Shown one piece after another: positions 6,702 to 13,364 of a DNA stretch of 17,241 nt. The number at the start of each line of letters is the position of its first letter. The stretch's first letter is position 1. The DNA is taken from the NCBI GenBank assembly GCA_017880985.1, contig JADGRK010000012.1:1-17241 (forward strand). Direction: 5' to 3'. The translations under genes and the position numbers were made by a program. The notes under the pieces are model-generated. The model saw only the letters and a program-made list of their open reading frames with translations, was not told the DNA's origin and made no database searches. The DNA is from Rhodoferax sp. Its GTDB lineage: Bacteria > Pseudomonadota > Gammaproteobacteria > Burkholderiales > Burkholderiaceae_C.

Positions 6702-7934
6702 ATGGATTTGAGAATTCTCTTTACGACACGTATCGTCCGGCTTTTTTGTTACGGATTCCTGTCGCTCATCCTGGCCCTGTATCTGGTGCAGGTCGGTCTG
6801 ACGGACCAACAAATCGGTTTGCTATTTTCGCTGACGCTGGCTGGCGACGCCGCAGTTTCACTGTGGCTGACCACCTCTGCGGACCGGTTTGGCAGGCGGC
6901 GCACTTTGCAGATTGGCGCGCTGTTGATGCTGGGCGCGGGACTGGTGTTCATTTTGACGAATAACATCGTCCTGCTGATGGTCGCCGCAATCATTGGCGT
7001 CATGAGCCCAAGCGGGAATGAGATCGGGCCGTTTCTGTCGGTCGAACAGGCCGGGCTGAGCCAGATCATTCCCGGCGAAAAGCGCACACAGGTGTTCGCC
7101 TGGTACAACCTGGTGGGCTCGTTTGCCACCGCTACCGGTGCGCTTTGCGGTGGCTGGGTGGCGCAAATTTTGCAGGACCGCGGCTGGCTGGCACTGGACG
7201 CGTACCGGGTTGTGCTGGGCGGTTACGCCGTCGGTGGCCTGGTCTTGACGCTACTTTTTATGACCCTCTCATCAGCCGTCGAAGTGCAGGAAAAAATTGT
7301 CACCAGGGCCAAAGTTATTTTGGGACTCCACCGATCGCGCGCCGTGGTGCTGCGCTTGTCGGCGTTGTTCGCGCTGGACGCATTCGCCGGCGGCCTGATC
7401 TTGCAAAGCATGATCGCGTATTGGTTCCATATCAAATTTGGTGCCGACACAGCCCTGTTGGGAAGCATCTTTTTTGGCGCCAATATTTTGGCGGGGATTT
7501 CGGCCTTGCTGGCGGTGCCTCTGGCGAAGCGCTTCGGGTTGATCAACACGATGGTCTTCACCCATGTTCCCTCCAACTTGTTGTTAGTCCTCGTGCCTTT
7601 GATGCCGAACCTGCCGCTGGCTATCGGCCTGCTGCTGGCGCGTTTCAGCATTTCGCAGATGGATGTACCGACGCGGCAGTCCTATACGATGGCCGTCGTT
7701 GCTGCGGATGAGCGCTCGGCGGCGGCGGGCGTGACGGGCATCGCGCGTTCGGTCGGCGCTTCACTCTCGCCTGCGTTGACAGGAATTTTTCTGGCAAATC
7801 CCGCCTTGTTCAGCCTTCCCTTCTTCCTGTGTGGCGGTCTGAAACTCGTGTATGACCTGGCGCTCTATCGAAGCTTCAGCAGGATGAAACCGCCGGAAGA
7901 AAATTTATCTCAGGGCGGCACGAAATTTCTTTGA
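6702..7934 (+). CDS. Major facilitator superfamily transporter
   Basis: A 410-residue inner-membrane protein with about twelve hydrophobic segments and the MFS motif A between segments 2 and 3, TSADRFGRRRTL (about residues 58-69). The central cytoplasmic loop (about 200-225) is charged as usual. Its length is typical. It lies 6 bp downstream of the ChrB-domain gene without a clear Shine-Dalgarno, suggesting translational coupling and a shared role. ChrB-domain/MFS pairs are found in several proteobacterial metal-resistance loci, but the substrate (chromate, arsenic species or an organic compound) cannot be assigned from sequence. A conserved polar stretch, SPSGNEIGPFLSVEQA in about segment 4, may line the substrate path. 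Confidence 0.88.
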   Translation: MDLRILFTTRIVRLFCYGFLSLILALYLVQVGLTDQQIGLLFSLTLAGDAAVSLWLTTSADRFGRRRTLQIGALLMLGAGLVFILTNNIVLLMVAAIIGVMSPSGNEIGPFLSVEQAGLSQIIPGEKRTQVFAWYNLVGSFATATGALCGGWVAQILQDRGWLALDAYRVVLGGYAVGGLVLTLLFMTLSSAVEVQEKIVTRAKVILGLHRSRAVVLRLSALFALDAFAGGLILQSMIAYWFHIKFGADTALLGSIFFGANILAGISALLAVPLAKRFGLINTMVFTHVPSNLLLVLVPLMPNLPLAIGLLLARFSISQMDVPTRQSYTMAVVAADERSAAAGVTGIARSVGASLSPALTGIFLANPALFSLPFFLCGGLKLVYDLALYRSFSRMKPPEENLSQGGTKFL

Positions 7935-8058
7935 CTGGTGTGGCCGATGGAGCTGGAGTCGTTGCTACAGGTGGCATCCCGGCTTGTGTGGGCCAGCGCA
8001 CGGAACGTGAAGGCGCAGCGTGCAATTATGAACGTGTTAACTGAACATAGGATGAATC

Positions 8059-8499
8059 ATGAAACATAGCAACGCCGTTCGAAGTCTATTGTTGTCAGTG
8101 TTGGTTGCAGCCAGTACCGCAGCAGCGCCGGCATTTGCGCAAGTCAGCGTCAACATCGGCATCGCGCCGCCCGCGCTACTGTATGAGACAGCGCCCGCCA
8201 TGGCCCCCGGTTACGTCTGGGCACCGGGCTACTGGGCGTGGCACGGCGACCGTTACATCTGGGTTCGCGGGCGCACCATCGTGCAACGCGTCGGTTACCG
8301 TTGGGCGCCCGATCACTGGGAGCAGCGCGGCAGCGGCTATTACCGCCAGCCAGGCATGTGGGAGCGCGATACAGAGTACCGAGTTTTGAAAGTAAAAAAA
8401 GAAAAGAAGCCCAAACACTGGGATAACAAGCGCAACGATAACGGGCCTGGCCACGGCAAGCCCGACCGGCCTGGCAAAGGCGGCAAACAAAACCGCTGA
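8059..8499 (+). CDS. Exported YXWGXW-repeat family protein
   Basis: A 146-residue protein with a clear signal peptide (KHSNAVR, then a hydrophobic core, cleavage likely at AFA-Q, residues 27/28). The mature part has the aromatic repeat pattern of the YXWGXW family (PGYVWAPGYWAWHGDRYIW, then GYRWAPDHWEQRGSGYY and GMWERD, about residues 51-105). These tryptophan/tyrosine-rich units form small beta modules in envelope proteins of beta- and gammaproteobacteria; their function is unknown. The last 35 residues are a strongly basic, low-complexity tail rich in K, G, N and P, which may bind nucleic acid, cell wall or outer membrane. AGGA lies 6-7 bp before the ATG. It stands alone, 124 bp after the MFS gene. 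Confidence 0.85.
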   Translation: MKHSNAVRSLLLSVLVAASTAAAPAFAQVSVNIGIAPPALLYETAPAMAPGYVWAPGYWAWHGDRYIWVRGRTIVQRVGYRWAPDHWEQRGSGYYRQPGMWERDTEYRVLKVKKEKKPKHWDNKRNDNGPGHGKPDRPGKGGKQNR

Positions 8500-8529
8500 C
8501 TTGCGACTGGCGTTTAACCAAGTGGTGCG

Positions 8530-8659
8530 TTAGCGGCTGATTCAATTGGGCGCGCGCCAGTTGTTCCAGCAGCTTGATCGCTCGGCCAAGCGGTGGCTGC
8601 GATATATGCAGCCGTTCCGCCGCCTGGCGATAATTCCGGCTCAGGGCGACAGCGACCGA
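8530..8659 (-). pseudogene. Remnant of a LysR-type regulator N-terminus
   Basis: On the minus strand 8659 downward reads SVAVALSRNYRQAAERLHIS followed by QPPLGRAIKLLEQLARAQ, which matches the helix-turn-helix of LysR-type regulators (consensus FVAVAEExNFxRAAERLHISQPPLSRxIxxLEExLG). A TGA directly precedes it, there is no start codon, and the frame soon loses all resemblance after the recognition helix. The rest of the gene is gone; the space is taken by the YXWGXW gene. It sits head-to-head with the aldo/keto reductase, the usual placement of a LysR gene and its target. Confidence 0.65.
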
Positions 8660-8683
8660 TCAACTCTTGAAGAAAGCCGCATC

Positions 8684-9670
8684 ATGCAAAAGCGAAAAAT
8701 AGGAAATAGTGGAATGACCGTGTCAGCATTGGGCCTCGGCTGCATGGGCATGTCGGAGTTCTACGGCCAGACCGATGATGTTGAATCCTTGTTGACGCTG
8801 GAAGCGGCCTATGCCGCTGGTGTCAGCCTGTTCGACACCGCTGATGCGTATGGATTCGGACACAACGAAGAACTGCTGGGTCGCTTCATCGCTGGAAAAC
8901 GCAACAACGTGTGCATTGCAAGCAAGTGTGGCTTGGTCAGAAAGGCCGATGCCTATGAGCGCCGTGTTGACAACAGCCCGGCCTACATTGCTAGCGCTTG
9001 TGAAGCTTCATTGAAACGATTGAGGGTGGAAGCGATTGACCTCTATTACCTTCATAGGCTGAATCTGGAAACGCCGCTTGAAGAATCGATTGGGGCACTG
9101 GCTCAACTGGTCAAGCAAGGCAAGATCAAGGCCATCGGCCTGTGCGAGGTGTCGCCAGCGACGCTGCGGCGTGCGGCGGCCATCCATCCGATCGCGGCAG
9201 TGCAAAGCGAATACTCGTTGTGGACGCGCGACCCGGAGCTCGGCGTGTTGCAGGCCTGTCGCGAAGTCGGTGCCGCTTTTGTTGCCTACAGTCCTCTGGG
9301 TCGCGGATTTTTGACCGGCAAAATTACAGATGCCGGCGCCCTCGGTGCCAAAGATTTTCGAAGTTTCAATCCCCGCTTTGCAGATCAGAACCTGCAGCGT
9401 AATTTGCACATCGTCGAGATCGTCAAAGTCATCGCGGCGGAGAAAGGGTGCACGCCCGCACAACTGGCGCTGGCCTGGCTGCTCGCGCAGGGTGACGACA
9501 TCATTCCCATTCCCGGAACCAAGCGGACCCGATATCTGCAGGAAAATCTTGGCGCATTGCAGGTCACGCTCAGCGAGGCGGAACTTTCCCGCATTTCGCA
9601 AGCCCTGCCAGGCGGCATCGCCGCCGGTGAGCGCTACAGTGAGGAAGGGATGAAGGGCATCAATGCCTGA
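8684..9670 (+). CDS. Aldo/keto reductase
   Basis: A 328-residue NADPH-dependent aldo/keto reductase that reduces aldehydes or ketones on a TIM-barrel scaffold. The catalytic tetrad is visible: D51 and Y56 in FDTADAYG, K81 in ASKCG, H124 in YYLHR. The C-terminal coenzyme-binding segment has IPGTKRTRYLQENLGA (about 284-299). The start MQKRKIGNSGMTVSALGLGC is typical of the AKR13/YakC-like group; the longer in-frame extension to 8546 covers the LysR remnant and is rejected. The Shine-Dalgarno is weak (GAAAG). The natural substrate cannot be predicted. The remnant regulator upstream suggests it was once under LysR control and is now controlled differently or not at all. Confidence 0.92.
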   Translation: MQKRKIGNSGMTVSALGLGCMGMSEFYGQTDDVESLLTLEAAYAAGVSLFDTADAYGFGHNEELLGRFIAGKRNNVCIASKCGLVRKADAYERRVDNSPAYIASACEASLKRLRVEAIDLYYLHRLNLETPLEESIGALAQLVKQGKIKAIGLCEVSPATLRRAAAIHPIAAVQSEYSLWTRDPELGVLQACREVGAAFVAYSPLGRGFLTGKITDAGALGAKDFRSFNPRFADQNLQRNLHIVEIVKVIAAEKGCTPAQLALAWLLAQGDDIIPIPGTKRTRYLQENLGALQVTLSEAELSRISQALPGGIAAGERYSEEGMKGINA

Positions 9671-9761
9671 CCCGGCGCGTGACATCTTGCTGGACGACAA
9701 CACGCCGATTGATTGCGTTGACTTTGTGGCAGCTTATGTTGAACGAGACATCCCCCACCCG

Positions 9762-10868
9762 TTAACCCTCACGCCACGCCTGGTATCCGCCGCGCAGGAT
9801 GCGTGTTTGCGTAAACCCGTGGCGCTCGCGCAGGATAGGCAGCGCCTTGCGGCTGCGCGCACCACCCGTGCAATAGACCACGGTGGGCTTGGCTGGATCG
9901 AGCAATTTGATCGCTGCGCTGTCCTGCCCTCTCTGGAGCGCTCCCAATGGCAGGTGCGCGGACGGCAGGATCGCGCCTGCCGCGCGCTCCCAATCATCGC
10001 GCACGTCGATCAACTGCAGCTGCGAAAATGTCGCGCGCAGCTCAGGCAGATCGATCTCGTCGGTCAAAGATTTCGACTCGTCCGCGCACGTCTCGCCATA
10101 GTGCTCGGGCGGCAGTTCGCCGATGTCGCGGCTGCGCGGATCGGCCGCGAGCGTCACGGTTCGCATCCTCATCGTGAGCGCGTCCCACAGCAGCAGGCGT
10201 CCGCTCAAGCTCTCGCCGATACCCGTGAGCAGCTTGATCGCCTCGGTCGCCTGGACGGTCCCGATCAGTCCCGGCAACACGCCCAGGACGCCGGCCTCGG
10301 CGCAGTTCGGCACCGTTGCGGCTGGTGCAGGCTCTGGAAAAAGACAGCGATAGGTCGGACCACCGCGCCAATTAAACACACTCACCTGTCCCTCGAAGCC
10401 GTGAATCGCGCCATAGATGAACGGCCTTCCAGCGAGCACACAGGCGTCGTTCACGAGGTAGCGCGTGGCGAAATTATCCGAGCCGTCCAGCACCACGTCG
10501 CACTCGCGCAGGCGCTCCAGCGCGTTGGCGCGCGTGAAACGCTGGGCCCGCGGCACGATCTCGATGAGCGGATTGAGCGCGTGCAGCCGCCTCGCCGCGA
10601 CCTCGACCTTGAGCTGGCCCGCATCCTCACTCGTAAAGAGCACCTGTCGTTGCAGGTTCGATAGGTCGACGCGATCTGCATCCAGGATCTCGATGCGTCC
10701 CACGCCCGCCGCCGCCAGATACAGCAGCGCCGGGCAACCCAGTCCGCCCGCGCCGATCACCAGCACACGAGCGTTTTTCAGCTTCTCCTGCGCCTGCGCT
10801 CCGAAGCCTGGCAGCGAGAGATGCCGAGCGTAGCGCTCGAGCTCGTCGTGGCTCAGTGGATGCGTCAT
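9762..10868 (-). CDS. thiF: ThiF/MoeB-type sulfur-carrier adenylyltransferase fused to a rhodanese domain
   Basis: A 368-residue two-domain protein. Residues 1-260 are an E1-like adenylyltransferase: GAGGLGCP (39-46), NLQRQVLF (71-78), DGSDNFATRY (128-137), and PNCAEAGVLG with C189 at the place of the ThiF/MoeB catalytic cysteine. Residues about 280-368 are a rhodanese domain with the active loop CTGGARS (C333). In the thiamine operon it should adenylate the C-terminal glycine of ThiS and, through the rhodanese, deliver sulfur to make the thiocarboxylate. The paired zinc cysteines of MoeB are not intact: only one remains in TYRCLF, and the second pair is absent. The ATG at 10868 overlaps the thiH stop as ATGA and lies inside an inverted repeat. 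An in-frame ATG at 10892 would only add repeat-derived residues. MoeB/MoeZ-type names are also possible. Confidence 0.88.
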   Translation of the reverse strand: MTHPLSHDELERYARHLSLPGFGAQAQEKLKNARVLVIGAGGLGCPALLYLAAAGVGRIEILDADRVDLSNLQRQVLFTSEDAGQLKVEVAARRLHALNPLIEIVPRAQRFTRANALERLRECDVVLDGSDNFATRYLVNDACVLAGRPFIYGAIHGFEGQVSVFNWRGGPTYRCLFPEPAPAATVPNCAEAGVLGVLPGLIGTVQATEAIKLLTGIGESLSGRLLLWDALTMRMRTVTLAADPRSRDIGELPPEHYGETCADESKSLTDEIDLPELRATFSQLQLIDVRDDWERAAGAILPSAHLPLGALQRGQDSAAIKLLDPAKPTVVYCTGGARSRKALPILRERHGFTQTRILRGGYQAWREG

Positions 10869-10945
10869 TGCGAGCGAAGCGCGGCAATCCATGACTTTCG
10901 TGCCTCTCCACCGTGGATCGCCACGGCCTGCGGGCTCGCGATGAC
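10864..10945. repeat. Imperfect inverted repeat at the thiH/thiF junction
   Basis: The left arm GTCATTGCGAGC...GGCAATCCA (10864-10891) and the right arm TGGATCGCC...GCTCGCGATGAC (10914-10945) are imperfect reverse complements. The wording GTCATTGCGAGC...GCAATCC is that of dispersed palindromes seen in many proteobacteria (from memory). It is followed by a two-unit degenerate tandem repeat, TGACGAGAAGTGCGG (10969-10983) and TGACGAGACGTGCGG (10992-11006), period 23. The element encodes the end of ThiH and provides the thiF start codon. Confidence 0.6.
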
Positions 10946-12127
10946 GTCGGTCGGTCCAGACTTCGCAGTGACGAGAAGTGCGGCTTCGCGCTGACGAGAC
11001 GTGCGGACGTCGCTTCCGTCATAGGTCGAATCCCAGTCCTTCCAGACTGGATCGTAGCCCTGGCTGCGCAGCAAGGCCGCCACCTCGGCCGGGCTGCGAT
11101 CATCGTCGATCTCGAATTGTTTCAGGGATTCAATCTTGCCAGCGTAGCCACCTGGATTCGTGCATGAGCCCGCGCTCATGGCGGTGAAGCCCAGATGCAA
11201 GGCGTGGTCGCGAAACGCAGCGCTCTCGCGCGTCGAAAGTGCCAGCTCAACTTCCGGACTGAAGAGGCGAAACGCACACGCCGCCTGCACCAGTTCACGC
11301 TCATTGAAGGGCGTGATGTCGATCTCGCTGCCAGCGTGCGGACGCAAACGCGGAAACGAAATGCTGTACCGCGTGCGCCAGTAACGCTTTTCCAGGTAGC
11401 GCAGATGCAGACCGACGAACCACGATTCGGCACGCCAGTCCGACAAACCGTAGAGCGCGCCGAGTCCAATCTTCTTTACACCGGCCCGGCCGAGGCGGTC
11501 CGGCGTTTCGAGCCGGTAGCTCATGTCGACCTTTGGCCCTTTCAAATGGTGCTCGGCGTACACCCCGGCGTTGTAGGTCTCCTGATAAACCAGCACCGAG
11601 CTGAGGCCGTCGATCGTCAGCGCAGCGTCCTCGGCTTCTTCGAGCGGCTGCACTTCCATCGACAGGCTCGAAAAACGCGGCCTCAGCAGCCGCAACGCAT
11701 TGCGAAAATACGCCGCGCCGTAGCGACTGGACTCGCCGGTTACGAGCAACACATGATCGAAACCGTGCCGTTGGAGCACATCGGCCTCGGCGAGAATCTC
11801 GGCGTCGTTGAGCGCTTTGCGCGGGATGCGGTTTTTCGCGCTAAAGCCGCAATAGGTGCAGACGTTGGCGCAGATGTTGGTAAGGTACATCGGCGCGTAC
11901 AACTGCATGGTGCGGCCAAAGCGCTCGACGGTGAGACGCTGGCTGAGCTGCGCCATCTCTTCGAGGAACGGTGCGGCCGCTGGCGAAAGCAGCGCTGCGA
12001 GGTCTTCGAGGTCGAGCCCTGCGCCCACACGCCCGAGCGCGCGGCGCACGTCGGCGGCGGTTTTCAGTTCGATCGCGCGACCGATTCCAGCGAAGTCGTG
12101 CTGTTTCCAAATATCGACAAAAGTCAT
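10865..12127 (-). CDS. thiH: 2-iminoacetate synthase (radical SAM tyrosine lyase)
   Basis: A 420-residue radical SAM enzyme that splits tyrosine into p-cresol and dehydroglycine, the C-N donor for thiazole formation by ThiG. The cluster-binding CANVCTYC (C86, C90, C93) is present, preceded by LYAPMYLTNI, and followed by TGESSRYG and VYQETYNAGVY blocks typical of ThiH. The start at MTFVDIWKQH is chosen; the in-frame ATG at 12148 would only add repeat-derived residues. Known ThiH proteins (about 370-380 residues) end shortly after the WKDWD motif, which here ends near 11015. About 49 further residues (SDVRTSRQREAALL...) are encoded by repeat-like DNA and are probably a non-functional tail. Using ThiH rather than the oxygen-dependent ThiO suits a facultative or anaerobic life. 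Confidence 0.93.
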   Translation of the reverse strand: MTFVDIWKQHDFAGIGRAIELKTAADVRRALGRVGAGLDLEDLAALLSPAAAPFLEEMAQLSQRLTVERFGRTMQLYAPMYLTNICANVCTYCGFSAKNRIPRKALNDAEILAEADVLQRHGFDHVLLVTGESSRYGAAYFRNALRLLRPRFSSLSMEVQPLEEAEDAALTIDGLSSVLVYQETYNAGVYAEHHLKGPKVDMSYRLETPDRLGRAGVKKIGLGALYGLSDWRAESWFVGLHLRYLEKRYWRTRYSISFPRLRPHAGSEIDITPFNERELVQAACAFRLFSPEVELALSTRESAAFRDHALHLGFTAMSAGSCTNPGGYAGKIESLKQFEIDDDRSPAEVAALLRSQGYDPVWKDWDSTYDGSDVRTSRQREAALLVTAKSGPTDVIASPQAVAIHGGEARKSWIAALRSQ

Positions 12128-12209
12128 GACTGCCTCCACGCTCGGCACTGCGTGTCCTCGCTTCCCCCCGAGGGGGCGCTCGCTTGCTTGGGGCGGCCCG
12201 GCGCGGCGC
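12128..12209. repeat. GC-rich hairpin-containing spacer between thiG and thiH
   Basis: An 82-bp gap with CCCCC-CGA-GGGGG (12164-12176) followed by a G/C-rich run ending GGCGCGGCGCTCATGCGCC, which covers the thiG stop codon. The wording resembles a dispersed Burkholderiales intergenic repeat remembered from other genomes. It may slow or stabilise the operon mRNA here; there is no oligo-T tract on either side. Confidence 0.45.
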
Positions 12210-13001
12210 TCATGCGCCGATCTCCGAGAGAAACGCCGTCAGCGGTGAGGTTGCGTGCGCAAGCGGTCTTGTTGATCGCGCTACCGGGCCTGATTCGAAC
12301 GCCATGCGGCCGGCCTGGACGCCCAGTTTGAACGCGTGGGCCATCGCCACGGGATCAGCTGCGGTCGCGATGGCCGTGTTCACCAGCACCGCGTGCGCAC
12401 CGAGTTCCAGCGCCGCCGCTGCATGCGAGGGCGTTCCGAGCCCGGCGTCGATGATGACGGGCACGTTGCTCTGAGCGATGATGATTTCCAAAAACGCACG
12501 CGATTCGAGACCACGGTTGCTGCCGATCGGCGCGCCGAGCGGCATCACGGCAGCGCAGCCGGCTTCTTCGAGCTGTTTGCACAGGACCGGGTCGGCGTGC
12601 ACGTAAGGTAGCACGATAAAGCCGCGTTGCACGAGATCCCGCGCCGCCTTGAGCGTCTCGATCGGATCCGGCATCAAGTATTTCGGGTCCGGGTGAATTT
12701 CGAGTTTTACCCAGTTCGTCTCCAGCGCATCGCGCGCAAGTTCGGCGGCGAGCACGGCCTCTTTCGCATCGCGCACACCCGAAGTGTTTGGCATCAGCCG
12801 ATAGCGGCCGCGGTCGAGGTGCGCGAGGATGTTGTCGGGCGCGCCGTCGGTCTGCATGCGACGCAAGGCCACCGTGACGAGTTGGGTGCCGGAGGCAGCG
12901 AGGCTTTCCGCCATGACCGCGCCCGAACTGTACTTGCCGGTGCCGAGGAAAAGGCGGGAAGAAAACTCGGTACCCGCGATGACAAGAGTGGATGCGTTCA
13001 T
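12210..13001 (-). CDS. thiG: Thiazole synthase
   Basis: A 263-residue TIM-barrel enzyme that condenses 1-deoxyxylulose-5-phosphate, dehydroglycine and ThiS-thiocarboxylate into the thiazole phosphate. The Schiff-base lysine is in WVKLEIHPD (K99). Other family blocks are SRLFLGTGKYSS (about 14-25), VTVALRR (42-48), RYRLMPNTSG (66-75), GAPIGSNRGL and PVIIDAGLGTPSHAA. The start MNASTLVIAGTEF (13001) fits the family; longer frames have no support. No clear Shine-Dalgarno is seen, only an A-rich leader, so it may depend on coupling to thiS 47 bp upstream. ThiG works in complex with ThiH and ThiS, both encoded alongside. Confidence 0.95.
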   Translation of the reverse strand: MNASTLVIAGTEFSSRLFLGTGKYSSGAVMAESLAASGTQLVTVALRRMQTDGAPDNILAHLDRGRYRLMPNTSGVRDAKEAVLAAELARDALETNWVKLEIHPDPKYLMPDPIETLKAARDLVQRGFIVLPYVHADPVLCKQLEEAGCAAVMPLGAPIGSNRGLESRAFLEIIIAQSNVPVIIDAGLGTPSHAAAALELGAHAVLVNTAIATAADPVAMAHAFKLGVQAGRMAFESGPVARSTRPLAHATSPLTAFLSEIGA

Positions 13002-13048
13002 TTTTAAAAGAGTTAGTTTATTGGATTGGGGACAAGTGAGCACCAGGT

Positions 13049-13252
13049 TCATCCACCCTGCGTTGCCTGTATGACGAGCACCTGGTCGCCATCGGCGAGG
13101 CGCTGCGTCAGCCAACCGGAGCGCGGCACGACGGCGTCGTTGATCGCGACGGCCACGCCTTTGCTCGCGCTCAGTCCGAGTTCGTCGAGCAGTTGCGTTA
13201 GCGTCGTGGTGTCAGCCACCGCGAGCGACTTGTCATTGACCCTGACCGTCAT
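13049..13252 (-). CDS. thiS: Thiamine sulfur-carrier protein
   Basis: A 67-residue ubiquitin-like sulfur carrier starting MTVRVNDKSLAVADTTTLTQ, with LDELGLSASKGVAVAINDAV in the middle and ending in the essential diglycine (QATQGG). ThiF adenylates this tail and the thiocarboxylate then gives sulfur to ThiG. The start at 13252 has GAGG about 9 bp before it and gives the normal length. The frame is open further upstream, with another ATG at 13351, 13 bp after the thiD/E stop, which would add a 33-residue extension (MHPTQLNLTIRPMPTD...). That start fits operon spacing better, but the extension has no known counterpart. Confidence 0.9.
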   Translation of the reverse strand: MTVRVNDKSLAVADTTTLTQLLDELGLSASKGVAVAINDAVVPRSGWLTQRLADGDQVLVIQATQGG

Positions 13253-13364
13253 GGCGCGTGCCTCGTTGTTTTGGGACGGGAGAGGTTTCTCCGCCGGTTT
13301 TGCGGAATCAGTCGGCATTGGCCTGATGGTCAAATTGAGCTGGGTAGGGTGCATGGGACTCTTC

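Noticed and set aside
8546..8683. 46-residue N-terminal extension of the aldo/keto reductase
   Set aside because: The extension is antisense of the LysR remnant, and family members start at MQKRKIG-like sequence.
9663..10664. Long plus-strand open frame (333 codons)
   Set aside because: It is antisense to the rhodanese-ThiF gene, whose motifs are unmistakable. The frame is open because of high GC content. Only its first 33 codons, ahead of thiF, were kept as a minor finding.
11195..12331. Long plus-strand open frame opposite thiH
   Set aside because: Antisense of a gene with a full radical SAM signature; the translation is arginine/histidine-rich with no family resemblance.
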